A DNA stretch of 64,000 bases from Neoechinorhynchus agilis (taxonomy: Eukaryota > Acanthocephala). The position numbers and the translations under genes are program-made. The notes beneath the pieces were generated by a model. That model was not told the origin of the DNA. It ran no database searches and saw only the letters and a program-made list of their open reading frames with translations. Location: contig CM121343.1 in the NCBI GenBank assembly GCA_051530055.1, positions 1,364,001-1,428,000 of the forward strand, read 5' to 3'. Of this stretch, positions 23,021-32,979 are shown in pieces. Positions within the stretch are counted from its first letter, which is position 1; each line of letters opens with the position of its first letter.

Positions 23021-24060
23021 TTATTTGGGATCATCTCTTGCCTGGTAACCCCACACATCCACTTCATCATGTTCAATTCGGCTCCCTGCATTCGCTTGAT
23101 GTGATTGGCAGTGGTGTTCAATGTTAGTGACTACAAACAAATAAGTGCTCAAAACTGAACCTTGATGCAATCGTACGTTCACCGAGAAGCTATTCGTATC
23201 ACCAACTGGCGTGATTATATTCACTTTGCTCTACCTGTACATGTTATGAATCGCTGTGATATAAGTCTCGGGCAGAGTTTTCTTCTAAGACAGTTCCATA
23301 CCAGTTTTCTAGGAACAGTGTCATAGGCTTTTTCGAGGTCGATGAACACGCTGCGTATATCTCTTGGCTTTTCATGACATTTTTCATATAACTGACGTAA
23401 CGCAAATACAGCTTCGGCAATACTTCTACCGGGCATAAATCCTCTCTACTCCTCTGATATTGACATTTCGCCCCGCAGGCGTTAATCGATTATCTTTTCG
23501 TATAGCTCCATCGTGGAGCTCAACAATTTGATTCATCGATAGCTTGAACAATCTCTAATATTTCCTCTCTGTTTATATATCAGTACCAGTGTGATCTGCA
23601 TCCATTCGTCTGGCATCTTTTCAGTGGTAAATATTCGCTGGAAGAGATTTGTTAATAGTGGAACAGCATCAACTTCAAGCACTTTCCAGACTTCTATGGG
23701 TATTTCGCCTGGGTCCGTCGCTTTCCCGTTTTCATCTTGGAAAGTGCTGTTTCAATTTGACCTCGAATATTACGTCGACTAATCCTTCGTTAGGTTCCTG
23801 CTCTTCCACATTTTCTGCTCCATTCTTACTATACAGCAGTTGATCAAAGTATTCTCTCTAGCTTTCTTTAACTTCTTTTTCTTCTCTCAAAATGTTCCCA
23901 TCCTTGTCCTTAATTTGCTTTACCGTCGTAATGTCCTTCATTCCCTAATCTTTAATCTTCGCCACTTTAAACACGTATGACATTGTTTTGTCTTCTTGTA
24001 GCTTTGAATAGAAGATCGAATTTGCCTCTTGCTTCCCTATCGCCACAGCATTCTTGGCTC
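23021..24060 (-). mobile_element. RTE-like LINE RT fragment
   Basis: From high to low coordinates the minus strand encodes, in broken frames, the upstream part of the RT (a P-I-E-x-W-K-V-L-E-like stretch near 23720-23650 and PDEWMQ near 23610), MPGRSIAEAVFALRQLYEK, FIDLEKAYDTVPRKLVW, and FSVNVRLHQGSVLS. These are motifs of RTE-type RTs, including the first catalytic Asp (DLEKAYD) and the LHQGSVLSP box. Stops and frame changes break it, and the YADD box is not found at the low-coordinate end. Confidence 0.75.
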
Positions 24061-24104
24061 TTTTTCTCGCCTTCACCCCGCACCTCCCTATACCTACGCT
24101 CCTT

Positions 24105-24370
24105 TTTCCATGCTACCCAATCTTCTCGGATATCATAACTTGAAATGAACTTGAGGAAATACCAACCTTACAAGCGCCCCCGCAAACAATAACCACCAAT
24201 TCCCATCAGAACGGACCTTCCAACCCAACCGGATATTCTCAAACGAACGGACATAGTCTCACCCGAAAGGACATTCCCCGGCTGGATATTCCCATCCTAA
24301 CGGATACACTTTTTGAACAATTCTGAACTCGCGTGCTTATGAGGACCTAAAGGTGCATGGGTCCTATTCT
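24105..24370. repeat. dispersed repeat E, copy 2
   Basis: Second copy of the repeat at 9940-10160, same orientation. It follows the LINE fragment and contains extra short CGGATATTC/CGGACAT-type words at 24228-24310. It ends close to composite repeat copy C. Confidence 0.7.
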
Positions 24371-24410
24371 GTATTTTTTTACCAATAAACGTACTATCAT
24401 TAATCTCTTG

Positions 24411-25380
24411 CTATCTATAAAAGAAGTATCATTATTAAATCTTTTCTACAGAGAGAAAATTCTTTCAAAATGATATAAACTACCTCGGTAATTGATTCAA
24501 TTTGTTATTTAGGTCTTCACCAGATAGAGAATATTTTATTACGGACGTTACGTACCTCTTCGGTTTCATCATCAGTTCCACAAACAAGGGGTACATTGGT
24601 TGTTCTTGTTAAATGCAACATTCGACGCTGCTGCCCATCTCTGCATCTTGGTCCGCGTGTGTTCAGCCAATTTCGTCTTAAAATTCCGGCTTGTCTGACC
24701 GATTTATTTGTGCCCTCTTTTCTGTCTCCTTGTATTTTCGGGAAATGAGATTTTCTATCCTCATGAAGGGTCGAAAGTAAAATTCGCATTTTATTTTCAT
24801 ACCGCTGCTAGTGATTGTCTTCGAGATTTTGGGTCGATAAATGTTGGTCTGTGAACAACTTTCCGTCAATCCAATTCGCATTTCTGTTCGATTCGGAATC
24901 ACAGTCGTTTCGCTTCGACTGGTTTATCTCCCTTGGCCTTTCTTGGATATCCCAACTTGCGAAAAATTCGCTCCTACCGCTAGAGCTCGTATCTAATGCA
25001 TTTCACACTGCAGAGGCTGAAGGTTGGACGCACAATGCCATTGAAGATGCCCTTTTTTGTTTTTGTTATGGGCACTAAACCAAAGTGAATAATTGTTCAT
25101 TTCCGTGGACTTTTTATAAACTGAAGTGATCATTCGCGTACCCAGAAATGGTAATCTCCTATTGCGAGCGAGGGAGCAATTTAAATCTAGCAAACAAAGG
25201 AATATTTTGGTTGGAAAGGATGTATTAAGTTCCTTTTATCGAAGGCCAACAAATGTTCGCTTGGACGCTCCAGATTGGAGAAGTTCTAGAATGGATTTTA
25301 TGAAATTTATTTTGGAGAAGAAGACTTCTAAAAGGAGCGTTCCGTTGAACGAAGGAAATGAAAGCGCTACGAAATAGATT
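24411..25380. repeat. composite repeat, copy C (inverted)
   Basis: Reverse complement of 10805-12110. On the minus strand it contains the PLE end (AACTGATGATGAAACC near 24576) and the RT C-terminal motif (PFLGTRMITSVYKKS, 25193-24993). On the plus strand it contains the C-terminal half of the C2HC-finger exon (AREQFKSSKQRNILVG...MKFILEKK, about 25150-25377). The finger's Cys/His part is lost, and the capping-enzyme part is absent. Confidence 0.85.
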
Positions 25381-25534
25381 TTCGATTTTGTTTTAATTGT
25401 TAGTCAGGAAATTATACTATATTCTAGTGTTTGTTTGTGACAATTGGACAAAGGAATGCGAACACTTCCATGATTTTATGGACGCTTAGTAAAAGCGGTC
25501 GTTTTAGGCTTTTCCAGAAATCTTTACAATTTCG

Positions 25535-25700
25535 GATTCGCGGTGGCTCAAGTGGTTGCGCACTTGGCTATCACTCGTACGACCAGGGTTCGATCTCCGT
25601 AATCGTTACCCAGTTGACCAAGGTGAGAATTGGTACAGGGAATCCCCTTTGGGCTAAAGGCGGTCGAGTGCAGAGCTAACCGCACTGCCTCATTCAATGA
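25535..25700 (+). mobile_element. tRNA-derived SINE
   Basis: The head carries RNA polymerase III internal promoter boxes: an A box (TGGCTCAAGTGG) at about 25549 and a B box (GGTTCGATCTCC) about 43 bases downstream. The segment is the length of a tRNA but does not fold as a clean tRNA by eye. A non-tRNA tail follows (to about 25700). That is the layout of a tRNA-related SINE, transcribed by Pol III and mobilised by a partner LINE. Only one copy was noticed in this window. Confidence 0.65.
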
Positions 25701-26410
25701 CCGAGGTTAATAAGAAACAGAGGGGCGTGACGGAATTCGTGATTCGTACATTAGATGATAAAGATATCAGAATGGTTAATAAATACATCAATTTACGAAT
25801 TTATTTTGCTGAACAGCAGATAGCTATGAATGGCACGAGGAAACTCGATCAACTGAGACTTCAGACATTCGAACATCATGGGTATTTCGTAAATAGATCC
25901 AAGCACAGTTTCTCCCCAAGTGAAATGCAATTGTTGAGCAAAAGTCCTGACTACATTATGAAGAATATACGATGTTTGTCGATAGGTGAGATAAATGAAA
26001 TTAAGATTTTATTGGATATTTTGATCCACTATCTCGGATCTTCTTCAGCGATTGTTTGTTAGTAATAGGCTGAAGAAGATCCGAGATAGTGGATCGAAAT
26101 ATCCAATAAAATCTTAATTTCATTTATTTTCTCCTATCGACAAATAACAATGAATTATCTTTTCAACAATATACGATGTATCAATATTAGATGTGATGCA
26201 GAGTAAGCTCGGATTCAGAACGATCTTATTAAGAATGGCGAGACAGCAATCACAAGGTCGCTTAAGGAAGTGCAAGCAATATGGCAGGAACGTAGCATTG
26301 AAATTGCTGAACACAGACAAATTCGAGAGGCTGGCAAAAGATCCCACTCGAAACAGAGAGACGGAGTTTAATAGCATCCTTAGGTCTCTATTGCACCAAT
26401 CTCTTATAAG
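25697..26410 (+). mobile_element. PLE N-terminal region interrupted by a palindromic insertion
   Basis: Upstream part: a frame ending HSFSPSEMQLLSK..DYIMKNIR, like 3721-3956. Downstream part (about 26190-26400): DKFERLAKDPTRNRETEFNS and RSLLHQSLISPQFYN, typical of PLE polyproteins shortly before the RT. Between them 25976-26167 is an inserted palindrome flanked by the 12-bp direct repeat AATATACGATGT. The related copy at 3.8 kb reads straight through this point. Confidence 0.6.
25976..26167 (+). mobile_element. palindromic element with hammerhead-like core, 12-bp TSD
   Basis: Nearly perfect arms of about 80 bp (25977-26050 and 26069-26146) surround a 15-20 nt loop, followed by a 20-nt unique tail starting AATAACAATGAATT. 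On the plus strand at 26070-26103 the right arm reads CTGAAGA, A, GATCC, loop GAGATAGT, GGATC, GAAATATC, a complete hammerhead-like core. The mirror core on the minus strand has GAAA changed to AAAA. Direct repeats AATATACGATGT at 25964-25975 and 26168-26179 mark target-site duplication. Confidence 0.75.
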
Positions 26411-26739
26411 TCCACAATTCTATAATGCGACAAGTTTGAAAATTGTGACGATCGCAGTGACACGAAAATCTCGAGGAACGCGTCCGGTTTGTTTAGCCTG
26501 GATGCTTACCTAGTGATTTGCTGTTTTTACTCTTTTTGATGAAATCTTGAATTTCCCTCAGATTGGGTGGTGCATTCATCCATAGTTGAACTGGATGCTG
26601 AGGAATGAATTCTTAAAATTCCGAGGCTGTGTTCGCGGGTTGATTAAGTTGGGATTCGTAATGCTATGCCCCTCTCTTGAGAATTTCCTCTTTGGTTATG
26701 ATCGTATGACCGTCAGCAGCCTTGATTCGCCCAGAGGAG

Positions 26740-28444
26740 TTATTCCTTGGCCCATAGATTGCACGTAAAGGTGCATGAGAGAAAAACGAAAAGTACCATA
26801 CGTTTCTCCGGGACAGAACACACCTAAACTGGCAGAAATACAAAGAAGCCAAGCGTAGTACAAAGAAGGCGATTGCTGCCGCAAGAGCTGCTCAATAAGA
26901 TAAAATCATTCCCGACCTGGAACATAGAAGCGGACATCGATCACTCTTCGGACTGATGAAATTGAGGCATTGGCAGACGCAAGGCGTTGAAAAATTTCAC
27001 TGCGTCAATGATGGAAATGGTAGGATGATATCGTGAAGCAGCAAGAAGAGAAACACGGCGCTGCTATTTTGAGGAAATTTCGACCGAGAAGTTCCCGTAC
27101 CTACCAATTGAGTCGACACCACCAATCGACCTATTTATTCTATACATCGATGCAGTTGAACAAGCCATCAAAACAATGAAGAACGGCAAATGAACAGGTC
27201 CGAACGATATAGCTGCCGAGTTTTGGAACCCAGCCGCGTGACCTGCAGCCTTTTTCAAACTAAAGCGATAGAAGCGGAAATATCTCCGATTGAGTTGCAA
27301 ATTAGCACCACAGAACCAATATGGAAAAGGAGGTGAAATCCAGCCGAATGCAACAATTACCGATCGATCCAACTAATATGAAAATCTATGAACGAATTAT
27401 CGAAGCGCGCATCCGTAATATTATTGGAATCAGCGCCAATCAAACAGGTTTCGTGTGACTTTTTGAGAAATATCGTGAGAGAAACCTACCGATCCACGCA
27501 GCCTTCCTCGACCTCGAAAAAGCGTTCGACCGTGTACCGCACAAACTCATCTGGCACGCGTTACGTAACCACAGAGTTCCAGAGGGACCCGTAAAATGCG
27601 TGAAACTGCTATATACAGATCCTAAGAGCAGAGTACGAAGTGCGGTGGAGATATCAAATGCTTTCAAGATCTCGGTTGACGTTCATCAGGGAAGCGCGAT
27701 TTCCCCCTTATTATTTATACTTGTCATGGACACAATCAGCCAAGGCATACAGCGCGTCCTACCCCATTCACAATCCTTTATACCGACGACGTCTTCCTGT
27801 ATTCAGAGGATAAAGATGTCCTCGAAAAATTGGTACAGAAATGGCACGATAAACTTTCAAAATACGGATTGCGCCTAAATCTTGGCAAGTCAATCTAACA
27901 ACCAAGGCAAACGAAACCGGCACTAATTCGCGAATCTCGTCCGACGGTGAGTTGAAAACATAAATCAATGAACGAATCAATGCAACGTGGCTAAAGTGAA
28001 GGAGGACGGCAACAGGTGTCCCATGTTATCGGAAATTAAAAACCGCATCCAAGTCAGTGATGTACAGAACAGTAGTCCGATCTGTCGCGCTGTACGGCGC
28101 CGGTTACGAAGGCCGCTGGATAAAGATTGACCAGCATGGAATCGAAGATGTTACGCTGGACTAGTGGACACACTCACGCGCCGATCGTCGATATACTCGG
28201 AGAAAGCCGTCTCCGCTGATATGGTCATGTGATGCGCTCGAACGAGGGTGCATTAGCGAGGGCTTGTCTAAAAATCGAGGTTATAGGCAAACGAGTCCGA
28301 GATCGACCAAAACAACGCTGGCTCGATACCATTCGAAGCGATCTTCGCACGACTAAACTCATTCCGGACGAAGCTAGTGATCGAATAAAATGGCGGACAC
28401 TATCAAAAGTAGCCGACTCCTCATCCGAACGGGACAAAGGCTGA
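26740..28444 (+). mobile_element. RTE-like LINE, degraded
   Basis: Plus-strand pieces in changing frames give a long stretch of one element. They are HAAFLDLEKAFDRVPHKLIW (about 27500-27555), VKLLYTDPKSRVRSAVE and SVDVHQGSAISPLLFILVMD (27600-27740), then RTVVRSVALYGAG (about 28065), the DIEKMLRWTSGHT-like region, and RACLKIEVIGKRVRDRPKQRWLD near the end. The last, R-G-R-P-x-x-RW-x-D, is the usual tail of RTE/CR1-like proteins. Many frameshifts and stops make it inactive. The YADD box region (about 27780-27800) is frameshifted. Confidence 0.7.
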
Positions 28445-29050
28445 AGTAAAATAATTAAGACAGATTTGGAATCTTCGAATTGGAGAATCGTCGTCGTTGT
28501 ATACCACAATATTACCTGGGTCCAATCGTCGAAATTTTTTGAACGTCTCGTGGATAAATTAACCAACATATTAGCATCCAAATTGACAGATTCTACATTT
28601 GAGACGTTCGTGAATAAAGACACCACATCAACGGCATGAACTCTTAGTCCTTTCATAGTCTGTCGGTGAATTTACTTGGCAAAAGTAGTACCATCTTTAA
28701 TGTTATGTTCATATTCGTCCACGTTTAAGCTAAGCAAGCGATTAATGTCCTTTGCCATCGAGTGGGTAAATTACATGTTGGATGCTTTTAATCAGATGAA
28801 AGTTGAGTTTTGTTTGATGAACCTTTGGAAAGACGTATGAAAAAGTATTTTTGCCGTTTGTTGATCTATTACATAATTTGTCATCCCGCAATCGTTTTTT
28901 TTTCAAGAAGGCGTTAAATTGTCTGTCAGGAGATATAGTTGGATTCCTTTTTTTAGCCATGTGAATTTAGTATTACCAAGTAACAAGAGAGCGTGGGAAA
29001 CCAGCATCTTTCCCTTATCCGCTGCGTAAATTCTGTTGTTATCATCGTTA
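28445..29050 (-). mobile_element. PLE RT fragment
   Basis: The minus strand encodes an N-terminal piece (28960-28742; KKRLRDDKLCNRST, FPKVHQTKLNFHLI) and then VHAVDVVSLFTNVSNVESVN (28640-28580), where D-V-V-S-L-F-T-N-V is the first catalytic motif of Penelope RTs. Stops and frame changes separate the pieces. It lies tail-to-tail against the LINE that ends at 28444. Confidence 0.6.
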
Positions 29051-29289
29051 TACGGATTTTCCAGAACGAATATTTGAATGCAACGTTCGATTTGCGATCA
29101 TGATCGAATACGCACAAAGGAGATCGATGTAAACGCGAAAATCGGAGTCATTTGCTAATAGCTCCATGTTTGGTGACCGAAAGTCAGAAACTAACCTACG
29201 GTACATCGGACAAGGCTTAGCAATTTCAACGAAATCAAGTACCAAAGGCACCCTGTAGGCCGCATGGCAATGCGCAAAGTTTTGTTGGT

Positions 29290-29573
29290 TAGTTTTGCCG
29301 AATGAAGTCTTGGAGCTGCTCAGCTATGGTTCGGATATTGTTCCGTACAATGCACCGAGGAGAATCGACTATAGGATCAGGTTAGAGACGATCGCAATGA
29401 GAACGGAATGTGATAATCTAAATATCCCGATAAGGAAACTCGAGTGTTTCTATGAATCTGCCTTCAAGAGGAGTGGAGTGAATTCCAATGTATCACAAAG
29501 GATGTTAAGAGGGGTCAATATGCTCAAGTCGCTCACGCAGATAGTTCCAGTAAATCGATGTTGCGGTTCTTAA
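29290..29573 (+). mobile_element. PLE N-terminal fragment
   Basis: The frame LPNEVLELLSYGSDIVPYNAPRRIDYRIRLETIA follows the pattern found before the RT of Penelope-like proteins (E-x-x-LLS-x-G, then P-R-I-D-Y and a Glu). It is in the opposite direction to the PLE RT piece next to it, so these are separate insertions or a rearranged copy. Confidence 0.5.
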
Positions 29574-29639
29574 CGAAATCAGACGTGCAGATGAAGAATA
29601 ACTTTCCGAATTGGGAAACGGATGCAACTTTTTCTGGAA

Positions 29640-30200
29640 ATTAACAACGGAGCCATGCATTTATAACGTGTGACGGGCTATTAAGACCTTACTAGTCTCG
29701 AGGTACAATCTACAACCAATCCATGTGAATGATGGGATAACCTCTATCCGTATCCCTCTCCAGCTTGGGAACAACATCTCCATTATCTCTGCATACGCTT
29801 CAAGAAGGACGAAGTTCGTCGGTCGTACACAGTTCCAAGATCGATGAACAACTTCAGCAAACCCCTCATTCCATTGAAGAACCAACAACCCCATGGTACA
29901 ACATCAAGTCAGCAATCACGACTGCTGCTATGAATGTCCTGGGCTTCGTTGAGAAGAAACATCCAGACTCTTTTGATGCGCACGATGACGAGATCTCAGA
30001 ATTCAGGGCCCGGCTTCGTTGAATGAAAAACAAAATGAGTATCGAAAGCTGAAATCGGTAGCTCTCACTGGTCGAGCCACCAACCGTCCCATTACAAAAT
30101 CACAGCGGTAACGTCCTACTTCAAGAGGGCCAGGATGATTTCTTCAGAAAGCAGATATTGGATAGAAGGCAGGTCTCGCTGATTGGCCTTCCTTTCATTC
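29640..30200 (+). mobile_element. LINE fragment between EN and RT
   Basis: Plus-strand frames contain WYNIKSAITTAAMNVLGFVEKKHPDSFDAHDDEISEFRARLR. This is the linker between endonuclease and RT in RTE-like LINEs, normally W-x-x-L-K-x-x-I-x-x-A-A-x-x-x-LG...PDWFDENDxEI. A stop follows ARLR and the RT is missing. From 30200 to 30960 no gene is recognisable. Confidence 0.6.
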
Positions 30201-30971
30201 ACTAGAGAAATTCTTTTCTTCTACTTTGTTCACATTATCCACCGATTGCTGCACTCTTCCTTGTTGTCCTCTCTTCACCTTCACTTCGCTTGGGTCAATC
30301 TTTTCGACAATTTCGTCTAATTTCCAGTAATGTCCTCAATGCCACCTTCTTTCGTTGTAAGCCAACTTTCATATTTCTTCATGTGGGCAATTCAGCACTA
30401 TGACATCACGAATTTGGGTTCTGTCGTGTGTAATTCGTTTGTTAATTCACCATCTTTCTTCACTGTCGGAGCCCCTGTCATATTTGAACTGCAATCTCAA
30501 ACAATTCGACTAATAAGTCAGGTTCTACTTTCGTCGCCGTGTGACGGAACGCGTTCGATACGCAATGAATCGACGAATTTAGTGAATAAGTTAACTTTGT
30601 AGAACAAGTTTAAGGGTGTTAGTAACTCGAACAAAAGTGTGGTCGATAGCGCACATCATTTTCTTTACACTAAAGAAATTCAAAGTGTAATGCTTTCGCT
30701 TTCCTGTGTAAATTCTTTTTACATTGAACATTTGCTAATTTTTTCCACTTAAAAGAACAACCGCCCAAACTAGCCATTTGTAGACCATTTTATAATTTAA
30801 ATTGAGAAATTGCCAGCGTGAATCTGGATTTATGCATTAGTGGGTTTTGGTTGTTAAAATAGAACAGAATAAATTGTAGCACTATTAAATCATTGCATCT
30901 GGCGACGAGGGTTATTATATCTCACGAACATTAGGAGAATATATATACGTGACAATTTAAATTTGACACAT

Positions 30972-32300
30972 TCACTCTTCCTCGCCCAATCCATATTGAT
31001 AATTATCAGACCACCGTGGAGGATTCGATATGCTTCTATGGTATCAAAATGACAAAAATTTGGATATCAACAAATGACTTACTTGAATGCGAAAAAGCTG
31101 ATTACAATCACTCTTTTAGGATTTCTGCAGTATATAATGACATTTTTTGAATCAACTAGATCTTCGCTTCGATATGGATCATCTCTAATTACCGGATCAC
31201 CCATGGCTTTCTTATTGTTCGTTGACATGTACCTTAGTGCACTTTCTTTAACCGTTCCAAACACCGAGACTTACGAATAAAATTCGGATCGACCAAGATG
31301 AACGATATTGTCTATTTCCGACCATAGATCACAGCTTAATCGTCTAGTACTGAAATCGTTGGAATAAAAAAGATCACATGCCATATTAATGCATTCATTG
31401 ATTGATTTACGGGCTTCCTTTCCCAATCAACGATTAACCAGTGTCTTTATCATACACTTTTAACTTACCGTCAGACTGTCAAAACGCACAAAATCTGTGC
31501 TGTGACATTTGCCTGTAAGATCGTATTCCTTCTCAAATGCTAATGTTAAAACACATGATAGAATGAAAACTTTTCTTCGAGTGATCAACGGTACATCGGC
31601 CTGGCATGATTCGTCGCTTTCTGAGTCATTTTCATCTCTTCTAGTATTGCGAATGGCCAATGGCTAACGGAAAGACCGAGGTTAGTAAAAGTGCCGCTTG
31701 CTGGAAATTTAAAATAATTCTGGCAATTTGCTTCATCGATTAAAACGAATGGTGGTCATTTTCTTAATTATCGCTAAGTCACTATTCATAGGAATGGTCT
31801 AAGAGCAATCAAATATTTCATACAAAATCAGTTGAATATAAAGAATTCTAATCTGCATCTCTGCTTAAACAACTGATAGATTAACTCTTCGTAACATGGC
31901 AGAAGCTATTTCTCGCAAGAAGCACTGCAAATTAAGTCCTCATTTGTACCTTTCGATACAAATACAGACCCCTCCCCACAATTGATAGAAATCCTTTAGT
32001 CATAATCATTAACTAAAGCGAACATTCTAGTGATATTTTGAAATAGATAACTCATTTCTTATAAAATCAAACCTCCAGTTGTTCAGGGCATCCATTACGG
32101 CAGAAAGTCTTATACATCCTTTTGTAATCACTTTTTATACCATAACTAAAAGCCCTGCACCTATAAATCGAGAACTGAATGAAATCGAAGATGAATGCGC
32201 TTACAGAAAGTAGGGAATCGAACTCTTTGGAGTACTCCTTATAAAAGGATCTATGTACTCGCCAGTGCACAGACACGGTCGATTTATTGAGGTGCACAAA
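30972..32300 (-). CDS. maf1: MAF1, repressor of RNA polymerase III
   Basis: MAF1 shuts down RNA polymerase III transcription (tRNA, 5S rRNA) under stress by binding the polymerase and TFIIIB in the nucleus. Five exons fit by phase: 32160-32073, 31663-31469, 31417-31275, 31232-31083 and 31035-30972, with introns of 409, 51, 42 and 47 nt, most with GTAAG donors. Recognisable parts are CRAFSYGIKSDYK..YKTFC, ITRRKVFILSCVLTLAFEKEYDLTG, INECINMACDLFYS..FSTRRL, LWSEIDNIVHLGRSEFYSY, RVIVISFFAFKSIS and the acidic end GLGEEE. These align in order with animal MAF1 (Y/S-C-K, FYLIATLN..YDF, LW..vd, CRSIS, LGEEE). The N-terminal exon upstream of 32205 (frame with INRPCLCTGEYI) is uncertain. The sequence is divergent. 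Confidence 0.75.
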
Positions 32301-32730
32301 TTGATTGAAAGATTTCTTTCAATGTTTTTCAATACTTCGCTCTTGTAAGGTATCATCCAAATCTATAATCAATATGACATTCTGAGGAGCATGCTCTTGA
32401 TCGAAATTTTACGCAATTGATAATAAAAATAGCACCAATAATGAAAAAACATTATAAGTCCAATACAAAACTTAAATCATAATGATGGAAACGATGAAAT
32501 TTTTTTTCGAAACTCAGTCATATAAACTAAAAAGAACCGCATTCTAAGCATCCAATTGCTCTTCATTATTCCCGCATTTATATTATAGCGAATCGTAATT
32601 CAAGTGCCATATAGCAACCGCAAAACCTTTGCAGGGGAACATAAAATTTGTAAGATAAAAAACCGCTCAACGAATTGCAATTGTCCGTTTCAAAAATTGT
32701 CAATATGGGAGGTACCGTGGAATGTGATTG

Positions 32731-32930
32731 GAATTATTGTTTAGGTCTACACCCGGTAAATGATTTCATTTATTAAAGCCGTTCTGCGAACCACGTCGGG
32801 TTCATCATCAGTTCTAAAACGCAAGTGGATGAGTAATTTTTTCGGGTGATGATCCCGACGAGGTTCGCAGAACGTCTTTAATGAATAATCATTTACCGCG
32901 GGTGTAGATCTAAATAATAATTCTGCTTCA
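32731..32930. mobile_element. palindromic element, family 2
   Basis: The left side (GTTTAGGTCTACACCCGGTAAATGATT..., CGTTCTGCGAAC, GGGTTCATCATCAG) is answered on the right by its reverse complement (CGACGAGGTTCGCAGAACG, ATCATTTACC, GTAGATCTAAATAATAATTC) around a loop of about 35 nt. On the minus strand the left arm reads CTGATGA, T, GAACC, loop, then a GGTTC stem partner followed by GCAGAAC instead of GAAAC. So the hammerhead-like core is altered by a CA insertion. It abuts the left end of the satellite. Confidence 0.75.
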
Positions 32931-32979
32931 AAAAGCCCATGATAAAAGGGACTTAATCACCACATACTCGGAACTTTAA

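Noticed and set aside
25543-25616. functional tRNA gene
   Set aside because: A and B boxes are present, but no clean acceptor stem or anticodon arm can be drawn and a long non-tRNA tail follows. SINE is the better call.
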